Source: Allocatelliglobosispora scoriae (lineage in GTDB: Bacteria > Actinomycetota > Actinomycetes > Mycobacteriales > Micromonosporaceae). From it: a stretch of 64,000 nucleotides of DNA. The number at the start of each line of letters is the position of its first letter. Position 1 is the first letter of the stretch. Location of the stretch: NCBI RefSeq assembly GCF_014204945.1, contig NZ_JACHMN010000002.1, positions 186,001 to 250,000 on the forward strand. Direction: 5' to 3'. The translations under genes and the position numbers were made by a program. This document shows, one piece after another, positions 1-8,075 of the stretch. The notes below the pieces were generated by a model. It saw nothing but the letters and a program-made list of their open reading frames with translations. It ran no database searches and was not told the DNA's origin.

Positions 1-684
1 CAGCCGAATCCCTATGCCGCCTCCAGCAAGGGCCTCTCCACCGGCAAGCAGGTCGGCCTCTATGTCGGTGGCGGCCTGATGGCGCTCCTCCTGATCTGTT
101 GCGGTGGTTCGATCATGGTCGGCGCGCTGACCGACGATGACAGCAAGCCGCGTGCCGGTGCGGACCGGCGGCAAAGCTCGCCGACAGCGCAGGCGTCTCC
201 GCTCACCGATGTCGCGGTCGCTGTCGCGCCCGAAGCCTCACCGACACCGACGCTCACGCCCGGAGCGACTCCGGTAGTGGAGAAGCGCACCGTGACCGAG
301 ACGCAGGCTGTTCCCTTCGGCGAGAAGCGCGTCAACGACTCCACTCTGGCCGCGGGCAAGACGCGGGTGAAGACGCAGGGCGTGCCGGGAGTGCGGACCC
401 TCACCTACGAGGTCACGCTCACCGATGGCACGCAGACCGCGAAGAAGCTGCTCAGCTCGACCGTCACCAAGGCACCGGTGACGAGGGTGGTCCTCGTCGG
501 CACCAAGAAGAGCTCATCCTGCGACCCGAACTACGCCTGGGCCTGCGTACCCATCGCCTCCGATGTGGATTGCGCCGGTGGCAGCGGCAACGGACCCGCC
601 TACGTCCGAGGCCCGGTCAAGGTGATCGGCACGGACATCTACGACCTCGACCGCGACGGTGACGGCATCGGCTGCGAGGACTGA
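1..684 (+). CDS. G5 and excalibur domain protein (5' end missing)
   Basis: The reading frame is open from the first base, so the gene begins upstream of the window. The visible 227 codons start with a short cytoplasmic stretch and a hydrophobic segment (about residues 18-42, MALLLICCGGSIMVG), then a Ser/Thr/Pro-rich linker, a G5 domain (VEKRTVTETQAVPF through the LLSSTVTKAPVTRVVLVG strand) and a C-terminal excalibur-type calcium-binding motif ending DLDRDGDGIGCED. G5 domains are cell-wall or aminosugar-binding modules and excalibur motifs resemble EF-hand calcium loops. A membrane-anchored surface protein is inferred. The specific role is unknown. An ATG at 79 could serve as an internal start, but the frame upstream also reads as protein. 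Confidence 0.85.
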   Translation, partial: QPNPYAASSKGLSTGKQVGLYVGGGLMALLLICCGGSIMVGALTDDDSKPRAGADRRQSSPTAQASPLTDVAVAVAPEASPTPTLTPGATPVVEKRTVTETQAVPFGEKRVNDSTLAAGKTRVKTQGVPGVRTLTYEVTLTDGTQTAKKLLSSTVTKAPVTRVVLVGTKKSSSCDPNYAWACVPIASDVDCAGGSGNGPAYVRGPVKVIGTDIYDLDRDGDGIGCED

Positions 685-728
685 TTCATGATCGGCGCAA
701 CTCTTGAAGAGTTGCGCCGATCATGAAT
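684..728. repeat. Palindrome family A, copy 1 (terminator-like)
   Basis: A perfect 22-bp inverted repeat with a single central G starts on the last base of the preceding stop codon. Its core arm is GATCGGCGCAACTCTT. The same core recurs at 21890-21922, and a variant recurs at 14217-14300. It lies just after a stop codon and could end transcription on either strand, although it has no T-tract. Confidence 0.85.
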
Positions 729-858
729 GCCATTCGGCACGAGAATCTATCGGTTCGACCTATTTGGCAGCAGGTCGAGGCGATTGGGCTGAGGCAGGCG
801 AGCTACCGACCGCTCTAAGCTTTTCGGGTCCCCGAACACCACCGTGCCAGGAGAATCC

Positions 859-1680
859 GTGACCCAGCAGTCCCCCGCCCCCGCCCCGCCCCCGCCGACC
901 GGAGTGCGCAAGTGGGTGATCCGGGGTGTCGCCGTCCTCACCGCCTTCGGGGTCTTCGGCGCTGTCGGGTCCTATTACCTGCCCGGCGTCTTCCAGCGCA
1001 TCGGCGACACCGTCAACCCCACGGCGCCGATCGACGTGGACGTGTTCCTGGACCGGACGGAGCAGCCCAACTACGTCTTCCCGCAGGACCTCGATCCCCT
1101 GTCGGTGCCGACGGATCTCCTGGACCCCCGGGCCACGGCGGATTTCCGGAAGTGGGCGATCGCCCACGGCGGCCAGGTCGCCGACCAGCAGACGGTCCGC
1201 TTCACCATCCGCGGCAAGGACGCCACCCTCGTCCACATCGAGTCGGTCAAGCCCAGGGTCGTCTCCCACATGAAGCCGGTGGAGGGTTGGTACAACGCGT
1301 GGGAGGGCTGCGGCGCGGTGGTCATCGCACTCCAGGTCACGGCCAACCTCAGCGGCGACGTGCCGGTGCTCGACTGGGAGGACGAGAAGGGGAAGCTCGA
1401 GTCACCGCCCGCCTTCACCGTCTCCGCCACCGATGAGCAGAACATCGACATGACCGTCAACGTGCAGACCCTGGGGGTGAAGTGGGTGCTGGATGTCGCC
1501 TACTCCTCGGCCAGGGGCGAGGGCGTGCTCACCGTCGACGACAAGGGCAAGCCGTTCGCGCTCACCACGGTGGACGCGGCGGACGCCTGGGTCAGCACGA
1601 CGGACGCCGATCTCGTGCCGAAGCCGCTCGAGCGGGACGCGTCGAGGGACCGCGGCGGCGAGGTCCGGCCGGTCTGCTGA
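859..1680 (+). CDS. Membrane-anchored hypothetical protein
   Basis: A 273-residue protein with a Pro-rich N-terminal tail, one transmembrane segment (about residues 15-38, VIRGVAVLTAFGVFGAVGSYYL) and a large extracellular part of about 230 residues containing WYNAWEGCGAVV and a C-terminal Cys. I do not recognise the family. The GTG at 859 is chosen because AGGAGA lies 4 bases upstream; a GTG at 844 in the same frame has no such site. The next gene converges on it, so it appears monocistronic. Type II membrane topology is inferred from the single N-terminal helix. Confidence 0.8.
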   Translation: MTQQSPAPAPPPPTGVRKWVIRGVAVLTAFGVFGAVGSYYLPGVFQRIGDTVNPTAPIDVDVFLDRTEQPNYVFPQDLDPLSVPTDLLDPRATADFRKWAIAHGGQVADQQTVRFTIRGKDATLVHIESVKPRVVSHMKPVEGWYNAWEGCGAVVIALQVTANLSGDVPVLDWEDEKGKLESPPAFTVSATDEQNIDMTVNVQTLGVKWVLDVAYSSARGEGVLTVDDKGKPFALTTVDAADAWVSTTDADLVPKPLERDASRDRGGEVRPVC

Positions 1681-1729
1681 CCATGCTTGGTCGGTGCCCC
1701 ATCGCCGGCGGCGACGGGGCACCGTCGCG

Positions 1730-3049
1730 CTACCGCTTGAGGCGCAGGACGTAGAGGCCGGAGTTCATGTCGGAGGCGAGAATCAGGTCGCCGAGGACGA
1801 AGACGCCCCAGACCTCGACGCAGCCGCCCTCGAAGTCGCAGAAGTCCGGGTTCGGCGTGGTGTCGGTGCTGAGGAACTGCCCGATCACCCGCGGCGCCCA
1901 GGCTTTCGACACGTCGGCGACGACGACGCCGTGCTCGTACCAGGAGAAGTAGGCGAGGCTGCCGCGCAGCTTAGGGTCGTGGACCGAGGTCTCCTCCTGG
2001 CCGTCCTTGGTGAGGTGGGCCAGCTCGCGTGGGCGCGCGGGGTCGCTCACGTCGTAGATCATCGGGATGCCGCCGAGCCGCTCGTGCGTCTCGATCAGGA
2101 ACCGCCCGGTCGGGTCGATCGCCGCGGAGTGCGTCGAGCCCTGCTCCGGAGTGGTCCGGCCCAGGTAGCGGGGGTGCCGCGCGTCGCTGACGTCCAGGAT
2201 CACCGTGCCGAGATCCCAATTCGACAGGTACGCCCGCCGCAGCCGCGTGTCCACCCGCACCGAGTGGGTGAAGCTCTGGAAGCCCTCGTAGGGGTGGGCC
2301 GGGTTGGCGACGGGGACCACCCCGAGCTCCTTCCACGCACCCCATTCGCCGGCGTCCACCGGGTGCCGGGGGTCGGCGACGTCGACGATGCGGAAGTCCG
2401 CCCGCCCCGGCGTGGTGGCGGTGTTGGTGGCGCGGTCGTACGTCGGTGAGCTGGTCCACTCCGAGCGCAGCACCGCCGCGTAGACGTAGGCGTGCCCCGC
2501 GTCGGCCCCGAGCCAGATCTCGTGCGAACCCCGGGTGCCCGGTGCGGCGTACCGGGAGAGGGCTTTGGGTTTGGCGGGGTTGGTGACGTCGTAGAGGCCG
2601 AAGCCGCGGAACGTCGTGTCGTCGGTGGAGTCGCAGGTCTGGAAGGTGACGACGGCGAGCACCCCGTGGAAGCGGGCGGTGTCGACGCGTTGGACGATGA
2701 CCTTCTCGGTCCAGGTGCCGGCGAGGTCGGGCTCGGAGGCCTTGTCGGCGAAGGTGGCCACGTGCTTGGGCCGGGCCGGGTTCCACAGGCTGTAGACCCG
2801 GATCCCGCTGCTGTTGCAGTTGTTGCCGACGAAGCTCGCCAGATAGGCGTGGCCCCGGTAGCCGTAGACGTCGGCATTGGCGACCGGGCCGGGGTTGACG
2901 TGCCCGACGAGGCGCAGGTTGGCGGACGTGGCCGGAGCCAGGCCGGTCGGGCGGTGCGGTGTCTCGTCGTGGGCGGCGGCCGGCGTCGCCACGCCCACCA
3001 TCGCGATGACGGCCACCGCTGCGATGATCCTCTGTGCTGTCACGGGCAT
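1730..3049 (-). CDS. Secreted LVIVD-repeat beta-propeller protein
   Basis: A 439-residue protein. The start MPVTAQRIIAAVAVIAM begins a classical signal peptide ending ATPAAAHD; the frame is open further upstream but that part lacks signal-peptide character. The body shows repeated LVIVD-type blades (IRVYSLWNPARPKHVATF, GFGLYDVTNPAKPKALSRY, FRIVDVADPRHPVDAGEW, VILDVSDARHPRYLGRT, MIYDVSDPARPRELAHL, VVADVSKAWAPRVIGQF), each with a D-V-x-x-P-x-x-P core. Such proteins are predicted extracellular propellers of unknown ligand. Transcribed divergently from the sugar ABC operon; the 353-bp spacer carries several dyads. Confidence 0.88.
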   Translation of the reverse strand: MPVTAQRIIAAVAVIAMVGVATPAAAHDETPHRPTGLAPATSANLRLVGHVNPGPVANADVYGYRGHAYLASFVGNNCNSSGIRVYSLWNPARPKHVATFADKASEPDLAGTWTEKVIVQRVDTARFHGVLAVVTFQTCDSTDDTTFRGFGLYDVTNPAKPKALSRYAAPGTRGSHEIWLGADAGHAYVYAAVLRSEWTSSPTYDRATNTATTPGRADFRIVDVADPRHPVDAGEWGAWKELGVVPVANPAHPYEGFQSFTHSVRVDTRLRRAYLSNWDLGTVILDVSDARHPRYLGRTTPEQGSTHSAAIDPTGRFLIETHERLGGIPMIYDVSDPARPRELAHLTKDGQEETSVHDPKLRGSLAYFSWYEHGVVVADVSKAWAPRVIGQFLSTDTTPNPDFCDFEGGCVEVWGVFVLGDLILASDMNSGLYVLRLKR

Positions 3050-3402
3050 CCCCGCTTCCGTGATCGATAGCCGCTGGTCGAGCGGCTGGGTACCCACTGA
3101 AACCGCCTGGCGACAACGTTGCGGGGGCAACGAACAGCGACCGTTATCGAATCGATAGCGACCGCCCCACCGTGGCCACGGCTGAGGAATCTCGATGTCT
3201 CGACATCTTGTTGACATCTAAGCGGCACTGTATAACGTTATAGAGCCAAGGCGGAGCGGTCCGCTTCGCTTGGCGAACAACACCTTCCCTGCCGGAAAAC
3301 GTTGCCATCCCGACCAGCATCCCATTTTACATCGCTATATGCCGATGTTTAGTGCCATGTCTCGGTTGGGTCTCCCTCTCCACCGTCCCAAGGAGACACG
3401 AC
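3050..3402. promoter_or_regulatory. Divergent regulatory region with several dyads
   Basis: This gene-free 353-bp spacer separates the LVIVD gene (minus) from the sugar ABC operon (plus). Visible dyads: CAACGTTG at about 3113-3120; TATCGA-A-TCGATA at 3145-3157; GATGTC-TC-GACATC at 3194-3207; TATAACGTTATA at 3231-3242; ACATCG/CGATGT flanking 8 bases at 3329-3348. A plus-strand promoter could use TTGTTG (3208-3213) and TATAAC (3231-3236), a 17-bp spacing. A clear RBS AAGGAG (3390-3395) precedes the ATG at 3403. The region is AT-richer than its surroundings. Confidence 0.6.
3231..3242. promoter_or_regulatory. Probable LacI-type operator
   Basis: TATAACGTTATA is a perfect 12-bp palindrome with the central CG usual in LacI-family operators. 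It overlaps the proposed -10 element of the sugar ABC operon, whose last gene (8076-9107) encodes a LacI-family regulator. Repressor and operator matching is inferred from position only. Confidence 0.5.
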
Positions 3403-4476
3403 ATGATCAGAACCCCACGGGCGTGGGCGGCCACCGCCGCGATCACGCTCGCCGGCGCAGCCCTGCTGTCCGGCTGCACGAAGGCCGAGGAGGGCACTCC
3501 CTCCCCCACCGGCACCGCCGGCCAGCAGGTCGTCGCCTCCACCTCGCCCGGTGGCGCGGGCTGCACGCTGCAGTCCTACGGCGGCACCGCGCTCAACCTG
3601 AAGGACGCGATCGTCGGCTTCTCCCAGTCGGAGAAGGAGGCCAACCCGTTCCGCATCGCCGAGACCCAGTCCATCAAGGACGAGGCGGCGAAGATCGGCG
3701 TCAAGAAGCTGCTCGTCACCAACGCGCAGTCCCAGCTCCCCAAGCAGATCAGCGACATCCAGGACATGCTCGCCCAGGGCGCGCAATTCCTGATCATCGC
3801 TCCGCTCAACTCCGACGGCCTGGAGCCCGCGCTCAAAGCCGCCGCCGACAAGAAGGTGCCGGTCCTGACGATCGACCGCAAGGTCAACGCCACGGCCTGC
3901 AAGGACTACCTCTCCTTCCTCGGCTCCAACTTCACCGAGCAGGGCAAGCGCGCTGCCGACGCCATGATCAAGGCGACCGGCGGCACGGGCAAGATCGCGA
4001 TCCTGCTCGGCTCGTCCGGCAACAACGTCACCACCGAGCGCACCAACGGCTTCGTCGACCAGATCAAGGCGAAGGCACCGGGCCTTTCGATCGTCGCGCA
4101 GCAGACCGGTGAGTTCGCCCGCGACAAGGGCCAGCAGGTGATGGAGCAGCTCATCCAGAGCAAGCCGGAGATCACCGCCGTCTACGCCGAGAACGACGAG
4201 ATGGCGCTCGGCGCCGTCGTCGCCCTCAAGGCCGCCGGCAAGAAGCCCGGCACCGATGTGAAGATCGTCTCCATCGACGGTACGGCGAACGCGGTCAAGG
4301 CGATCGTCGACGGCACCATCAACGCCGTCATCGAGTCCAACCCCCGCTTCGGACCGCTCGCCTTCGCGACGGCGCAGAAGTTCTTCGCCGGGGAGTCGGT
4401 GGGTGCCGCGATCATCATCTCCGACCGCGAGTACGACGCGGCCAACGCCAAGGCCGAGCTCGCCAGCGCCTACTGA
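3403..4476 (+). CDS. Sugar ABC transporter, substrate-binding lipoprotein (RbsB type)
   Basis: A 357-residue periplasmic-binding-protein-1 lipoprotein. The signal sequence ends in lipobox LLSGC with the lipidated Cys at residue 25. The mature part follows the ribose/galactose-binding plan: GFSQSEKEANPFRIAETQSI, LIIAPLNSDGLEPAL, PVLTIDRKVN, GTGKIAILLGSSGNNVTTERTNGF, YAENDEMALGAVVALKAAGKKPG, IVSIDGTANAVKAIVDGTI. It captures an unidentified sugar outside the membrane for the transporter encoded just downstream. The ATG at 3403 follows AAGGAG by 7 bases. A strong hairpin after the stop probably lets this gene be expressed above the ATPase and permeases. Confidence 0.93.
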   Translation: MIRTPRAWAATAAITLAGAALLSGCTKAEEGTPSPTGTAGQQVVASTSPGGAGCTLQSYGGTALNLKDAIVGFSQSEKEANPFRIAETQSIKDEAAKIGVKKLLVTNAQSQLPKQISDIQDMLAQGAQFLIIAPLNSDGLEPALKAAADKKVPVLTIDRKVNATACKDYLSFLGSNFTEQGKRAADAMIKATGGTGKIAILLGSSGNNVTTERTNGFVDQIKAKAPGLSIVAQQTGEFARDKGQQVMEQLIQSKPEITAVYAENDEMALGAVVALKAAGKKPGTDVKIVSIDGTANAVKAIVDGTINAVIESNPRFGPLAFATAQKFFAGESVGAAIIISDREYDAANAKAELASAY

Positions 4477-4483
4477 GTCACCG

Positions 4484-4511
4484 CCGGGCCGGGGGACCTC
4501 TCCCGGCCCGG
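4484..4511 (+). terminator. Intra-operon hairpin (attenuator)
   Basis: CCGGGCCGGG pairs perfectly with CCCGGCCCGG across an 8-base loop, 8 bases after the binding-protein stop and before the ATPase gene. Hairpins here commonly protect the 3' end of the binding-protein message and reduce read-through. Confidence 0.6.
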
Positions 4512-4539
4512 GGTGTCCCGCCCGACAGGAAGGTGCGAC

Positions 4540-6075
4540 ATGAGTGACCCGGTGCTGGTCGTCAGCGGTGTCCGCAAGCAGTTCCCCGGCGTCGTCGCCC
4601 TCGACGACGTCTCGCTCACCGTGGCGCCCGGCGAGGTGCACGCCCTCGTCGGCGAGAACGGCGCCGGCAAGTCCACGCTGATCAAGGTGCTGACCGGGGT
4701 CTACTCCTCCGATGCCGGCGAGGTCGTCTACGCGGGCGAGCCGGTCTCCTTCGGGCGGCCGCGCCAGGCGCAGGCGGCCGGGATCTCCACGATCTACCAG
4801 GAGGTCAACCTCGTCCCGCTGATGAGCGTCGCCCGCAACCTCTACCTGGGCCGCGAGCCGCGCCTCGGCTTCGGCCTCATCGACTTCCGGCGGATGCACC
4901 GCGAATCCGCAGACACCCTGGCCCGGTTCGGCATCGAGGTCGACGTGCGCAAGCCGCTGCGCTCGCTGGGCCTGGGCGCCCGGCAGATGGTCGCGCTGGC
5001 CCGCGCCGTCGCGATCGACGCCAAGGTGCTCATCATGGATGAGCCGACCTCGTCGCTGGAGCCGCGCGAGGTGCAGACCCTCTTCCGCGTCGTGCGCGAG
5101 CTGAGCGCCCGCGGCATCGCGATCGTCTACGTCAGCCACCGCCTCGACGAGCTCTACCAGCTCTGCGACCGGGTCACCGTGCTGCGCGACGGCAGGGTGG
5201 TGCACAGCGGCGAGCTGGCGGGACTGGACCGGCTGCAGCTCATCTCGCACATGCTGGGTCGCGACATCGCCGACGTGCGCCGCGGCGGGCTGACCCGCTT
5301 CTCCGACACGCACGGCGGCACCGACGCCGAGCCGATTCTCCAGGCCCGCGGGCTGACCAAGCGGCACGTGCTGCACGACATCTCGTTCGACGTGCGCCCC
5401 GGCGAGGTGACCGGGCTCGGCGGGCTGCTCGGCTCGGGCCGCTCCGAGACCGCCAAGGCCGTCATCGGGGCCCTGTCCCTGGACAGCGGCACGGTCACGA
5501 TGGCGGGCAGGCGGATCCGGCGGCCCTCCCCGGCCGCTGCGATCCGGGCCGGCATGGCTCTGCTGCCCGAGGACCGCAAGGCCGAGGGGATCATCCCGGA
5601 CCTGTCCGTCCGTGAGAACATCGTGCTCGCCGCGATGCCGCGCCTGTCCCGGCTCGGCATCGTCTCCCGGCGACGCCAGGACGAGCTCGTCGCCACCTTC
5701 GTCAAGCGGCTGCGGATCAAGGCGTCCAGCCCCGAGCAGAAGGTCTCCGAGCTCTCCGGCGGCAACCAGCAGAAGGTCCTGCTCGCCCGCTGGCTCTGCC
5801 TCAACCCGCGGCTGCTGCTGCTCGACGAGCCGACCCGGGGCATCGACGTCGGCGCGAAGGCCGAGGTCCAGGGGCTCATCGACGAGCTGGCGCAGGCGGG
5901 GCTCGCCGTCGTGCTCATCTCGTCCGACCTGGAGGAGCTCGTCGAGGGAGCAGACCGGGTGGTGGTGCTGCGGGCGGGTGCCGTCACCGGCGAGCTCACC
6001 GGCGACGAGGTCACCGAGCACCACATCATGACCGCCCTGGCCCGCCACGACGATGCGGAGAGCGCACATGTCTGA
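4540..6075 (+). CDS. Sugar ABC transporter ATPase, two nucleotide-binding domains (RbsA/MglA type)
   Basis: 511 residues with two fused ABC ATPase domains. The first has Walker A GENGAGKS at 38-45, LGLGARQMVALARA signature region and Walker B VLIMDEPTSSL. The second (from about 255) has the degenerate P-loop GGLLGSGRSE normal for this family, then LSGGNQQKVLLARWL and LLLLDEPTRGID. It powers import of the sugar bound by the upstream lipoprotein. The ATG at 4540 follows AGGAAGG (4527-4533). The stop overlaps the permease start by 8 bases, indicating translational coupling. Substrate cannot be told from sequence. Confidence 0.95.
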   Translation: MSDPVLVVSGVRKQFPGVVALDDVSLTVAPGEVHALVGENGAGKSTLIKVLTGVYSSDAGEVVYAGEPVSFGRPRQAQAAGISTIYQEVNLVPLMSVARNLYLGREPRLGFGLIDFRRMHRESADTLARFGIEVDVRKPLRSLGLGARQMVALARAVAIDAKVLIMDEPTSSLEPREVQTLFRVVRELSARGIAIVYVSHRLDELYQLCDRVTVLRDGRVVHSGELAGLDRLQLISHMLGRDIADVRRGGLTRFSDTHGGTDAEPILQARGLTKRHVLHDISFDVRPGEVTGLGGLLGSGRSETAKAVIGALSLDSGTVTMAGRRIRRPSPAAAIRAGMALLPEDRKAEGIIPDLSVRENIVLAAMPRLSRLGIVSRRRQDELVATFVKRLRIKASSPEQKVSELSGGNQQKVLLARWLCLNPRLLLLDEPTRGIDVGAKAEVQGLIDELAQAGLAVVLISSDLEELVEGADRVVVLRAGAVTGELTGDEVTEHHIMTALARHDDAESAHV

Positions 6076-7030
6076 TCTGGCCGTCCGGCCGGTATTCGAG
6101 CGAGGGCGCGTCACGAGGGCGCTGCAGGACTACGGCGTCTACGGCGCGGTCGCCGCCCTCGTCGTCTTCAACGCCGCCTTCACCGACAACTTCCTCGCCC
6201 TCGGCAACCTGCGTACCCAGCTCATCCAGGTCGCACCCGTGCTGGTGGTGGCGCTGGGGATGGCTCTGGTCATCGGCACCGAGGGCATCGACCTCTCGGT
6301 CGGCTCGGTGATGGCGCTCGCGGCCGCGGTGCTCCCGCTCTATCTGGGGTACGGGCTGCTGCCGGCCCTCGCCGTCGCGCTGCTCGCCGGTGCCGTCGTG
6401 GGTGTCGTCAACGGCACCCTGGTGGCGGTCGTCGGTCTGCAGCCGATCGTGGCGACGCTGGCGCTGCTCGTGGGCGGTCGCGGGCTGGCCCTGGTCTTCG
6501 CCGACGGCCAGCTCAAGCAGATCAACGATCCGACTCTGCTCGCCCTGGGCAGCGAGGACGTGCTCGGCGTCCCGATCGTGGTGGCGATCGCCGCCGTGCT
6601 GACCCTCGCCGTCGGAGTCCTGGTGCACCGCACCACCTTCGGCCGCCAGCTCGTCGCGATCGGCGGCAACCGGGCGGCGGGCGGGCTCGCCGGGCTGCCG
6701 GTGAAGCGGGTGCTCGTCGGCACCTACGTCATCGGCGGCGTGCTCGCCGCGCTCGCCGGGGTGCTGGCGACGGCCCGGCTCACCGCGAGCGACCCGTCGG
6801 CGATCGGCAACCTGATGGAGCTCTCCGCGATCACCGCGGTCGTGGTCGGCGGCACCCCGCTCAGCGGCGGCCGGGTGCGGGTGCTCGGCACCGTCGCCGG
6901 TGCCCTGCTGATGCAGCTCGTCCGCGCCACCATGATCAAGAACGACCTGTCCGACTCCGCGGCGCAGATGGTCCAGGCCGTCATCATCCTCGTCGCCGTC
7001 TACATCGCCAGAGAGCGCAGAACCCGATGA
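6068..7030 (+). CDS. Sugar ABC transporter permease 1 (RbsC type)
   Basis: A 320-residue polytopic membrane protein with 8-10 predicted helices and the carbohydrate-uptake-2 permease signatures GTEGIDLSVGSVMALAAAV, TFGRQLVAIGGNRAAGGLAGLPV and ELSAITAVVVGGTPLSGGRV. It forms half of the membrane channel with the following permease. Starts inside the ATPase gene (8-base overlap) and overlaps the next gene by 4 bases. Two different permease genes point to a heterodimeric channel, as in several uncharacterised actinobacterial ribose- or xylose-type systems. Confidence 0.95.
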   Translation: MSDLAVRPVFERGRVTRALQDYGVYGAVAALVVFNAAFTDNFLALGNLRTQLIQVAPVLVVALGMALVIGTEGIDLSVGSVMALAAAVLPLYLGYGLLPALAVALLAGAVVGVVNGTLVAVVGLQPIVATLALLVGGRGLALVFADGQLKQINDPTLLALGSEDVLGVPIVVAIAAVLTLAVGVLVHRTTFGRQLVAIGGNRAAGGLAGLPVKRVLVGTYVIGGVLAALAGVLATARLTASDPSAIGNLMELSAITAVVVGGTPLSGGRVRVLGTVAGALLMQLVRATMIKNDLSDSAAQMVQAVIILVAVYIARERRTR

Positions 7031-8043
7031 CCGACACCCTTCCCGCGCCCGCCACCAGTACGCACGAGGTCGAGGTCGAGGGCTCCACCAGGGGCGAGCG
7101 CATCGCCGCCGGGGTGCAGCGCCACGGCGCCCTCGCCGTTCTCGGGCTGATCGTCGTCATCGCGTCGTTCGCCTTCGAGTTCTTCGCCACGCTCGACAAC
7201 GCCCGGGGCGTCGCCGTGCAGTCGTCGTTCCTCGCGATCGTCGCGCTCGGGATGACCTTCGTCATCATCAGCGGCGGCATCGACCTCTCCGTCGGGTCGG
7301 TCTTCGCGCTGGGTGGCGTCCTCGCGGCGTACGCGTCGCAGTGGGGCTTCCTGCCCGCGCTGGCACTGCCGCTCGTCGTCTGCGGCGGGATCGGGGTGCT
7401 CAACGGGGTGCTGGTCGCGAAGACCAGGATGGCTCCCTTCATCGTGACGCTCGCCAGCCTGCTCGGCGTACGCGGGCTGCTGCTCGCGATCACCGACGAG
7501 GGGTCGACGACCTACCTCGTACCGAAGGGCTCGGCGTTCACCGAGCTCGGCCAGGGCACCGTCTACGGATTCGGCTACCCGGTGCTGATCGCGCTCGCCC
7601 TGTTCGCCGTCGGTGCCGTGGTCCTGCAACGGACCAGCTTCGGCCAGTCGGTCTTCGCGATCGGCGGCAGCGAGGACGCGGCGAGCCTGATGGGGCTGCC
7701 GGTGGCCCGGATCAAGGTGCTCGCCTACACGATGAGCGGGCTGCTCGCCGGGCTCGCCGGCGCGCTCAGCGCGGCCCGGCTCTCCTCCGGCGTGACGATC
7801 CTCGGCGTCGGCATGGAGCTCGACGCGATCGCTGCGGTCGTCATCGGCGGCACCCTGCTCGTCGGCGGCGCCGGATCCATCAGCGGCACCCTCTGCGGTG
7901 TGCTGCTGCTCGGCGTGATCCAGAACGTGATCAACCAGATCGGCACCCTGGACTCGTCCTATCAGTCCGTTGTCAGCGGCGGGTTCCTGATCGTGGTGGT
8001 CGTGGTGCAGACCTACCTGAGTCGAACCCAACGGCTTCGTTGA
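7027..8043 (+). CDS. Sugar ABC transporter permease 2 (RbsC type)
   Basis: A 338-residue polytopic protein paralogous to the preceding permease. A charged N-terminal tail (VEVEGSTRGERIAAGVQRH) is followed by about ten hydrophobic segments and the family signatures ISGGIDLSVGSVFALGGVLAAY, TSFGQSVFAIGGSEDAASLMGLPVARIK and ELDAIAAVVIGGTLLVGGAGSI. It begins at an ATGA overlap with permease 1. Partner subunit of the same importer. Confidence 0.95.
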   Translation: MTDTLPAPATSTHEVEVEGSTRGERIAAGVQRHGALAVLGLIVVIASFAFEFFATLDNARGVAVQSSFLAIVALGMTFVIISGGIDLSVGSVFALGGVLAAYASQWGFLPALALPLVVCGGIGVLNGVLVAKTRMAPFIVTLASLLGVRGLLLAITDEGSTTYLVPKGSAFTELGQGTVYGFGYPVLIALALFAVGAVVLQRTSFGQSVFAIGGSEDAASLMGLPVARIKVLAYTMSGLLAGLAGALSAARLSSGVTILGVGMELDAIAAVVIGGTLLVGGAGSISGTLCGVLLLGVIQNVINQIGTLDSSYQSVVSGGFLIVVVVVQTYLSRTQRLR

Positions 8044-8075
8044 CGATGCGGCCCCTTCCATGACGAGAATGAGCA

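Noticed and set aside
3349-6114. A 921-codon open frame on the minus strand
   Set aside because: It is the antisense shadow of the sugar-binding and ATPase genes, rich in Arg/Gly/Asp/His, without any domain. The plus-strand proteins are textbook family members.
8028-8042. CAACG/CGTTG inverted repeat at the end of permease 2 as a terminator or operator
   Set aside because: The stem is only 5 bp, inside coding sequence, and the LacI gene follows at once without sign of an independent promoter.
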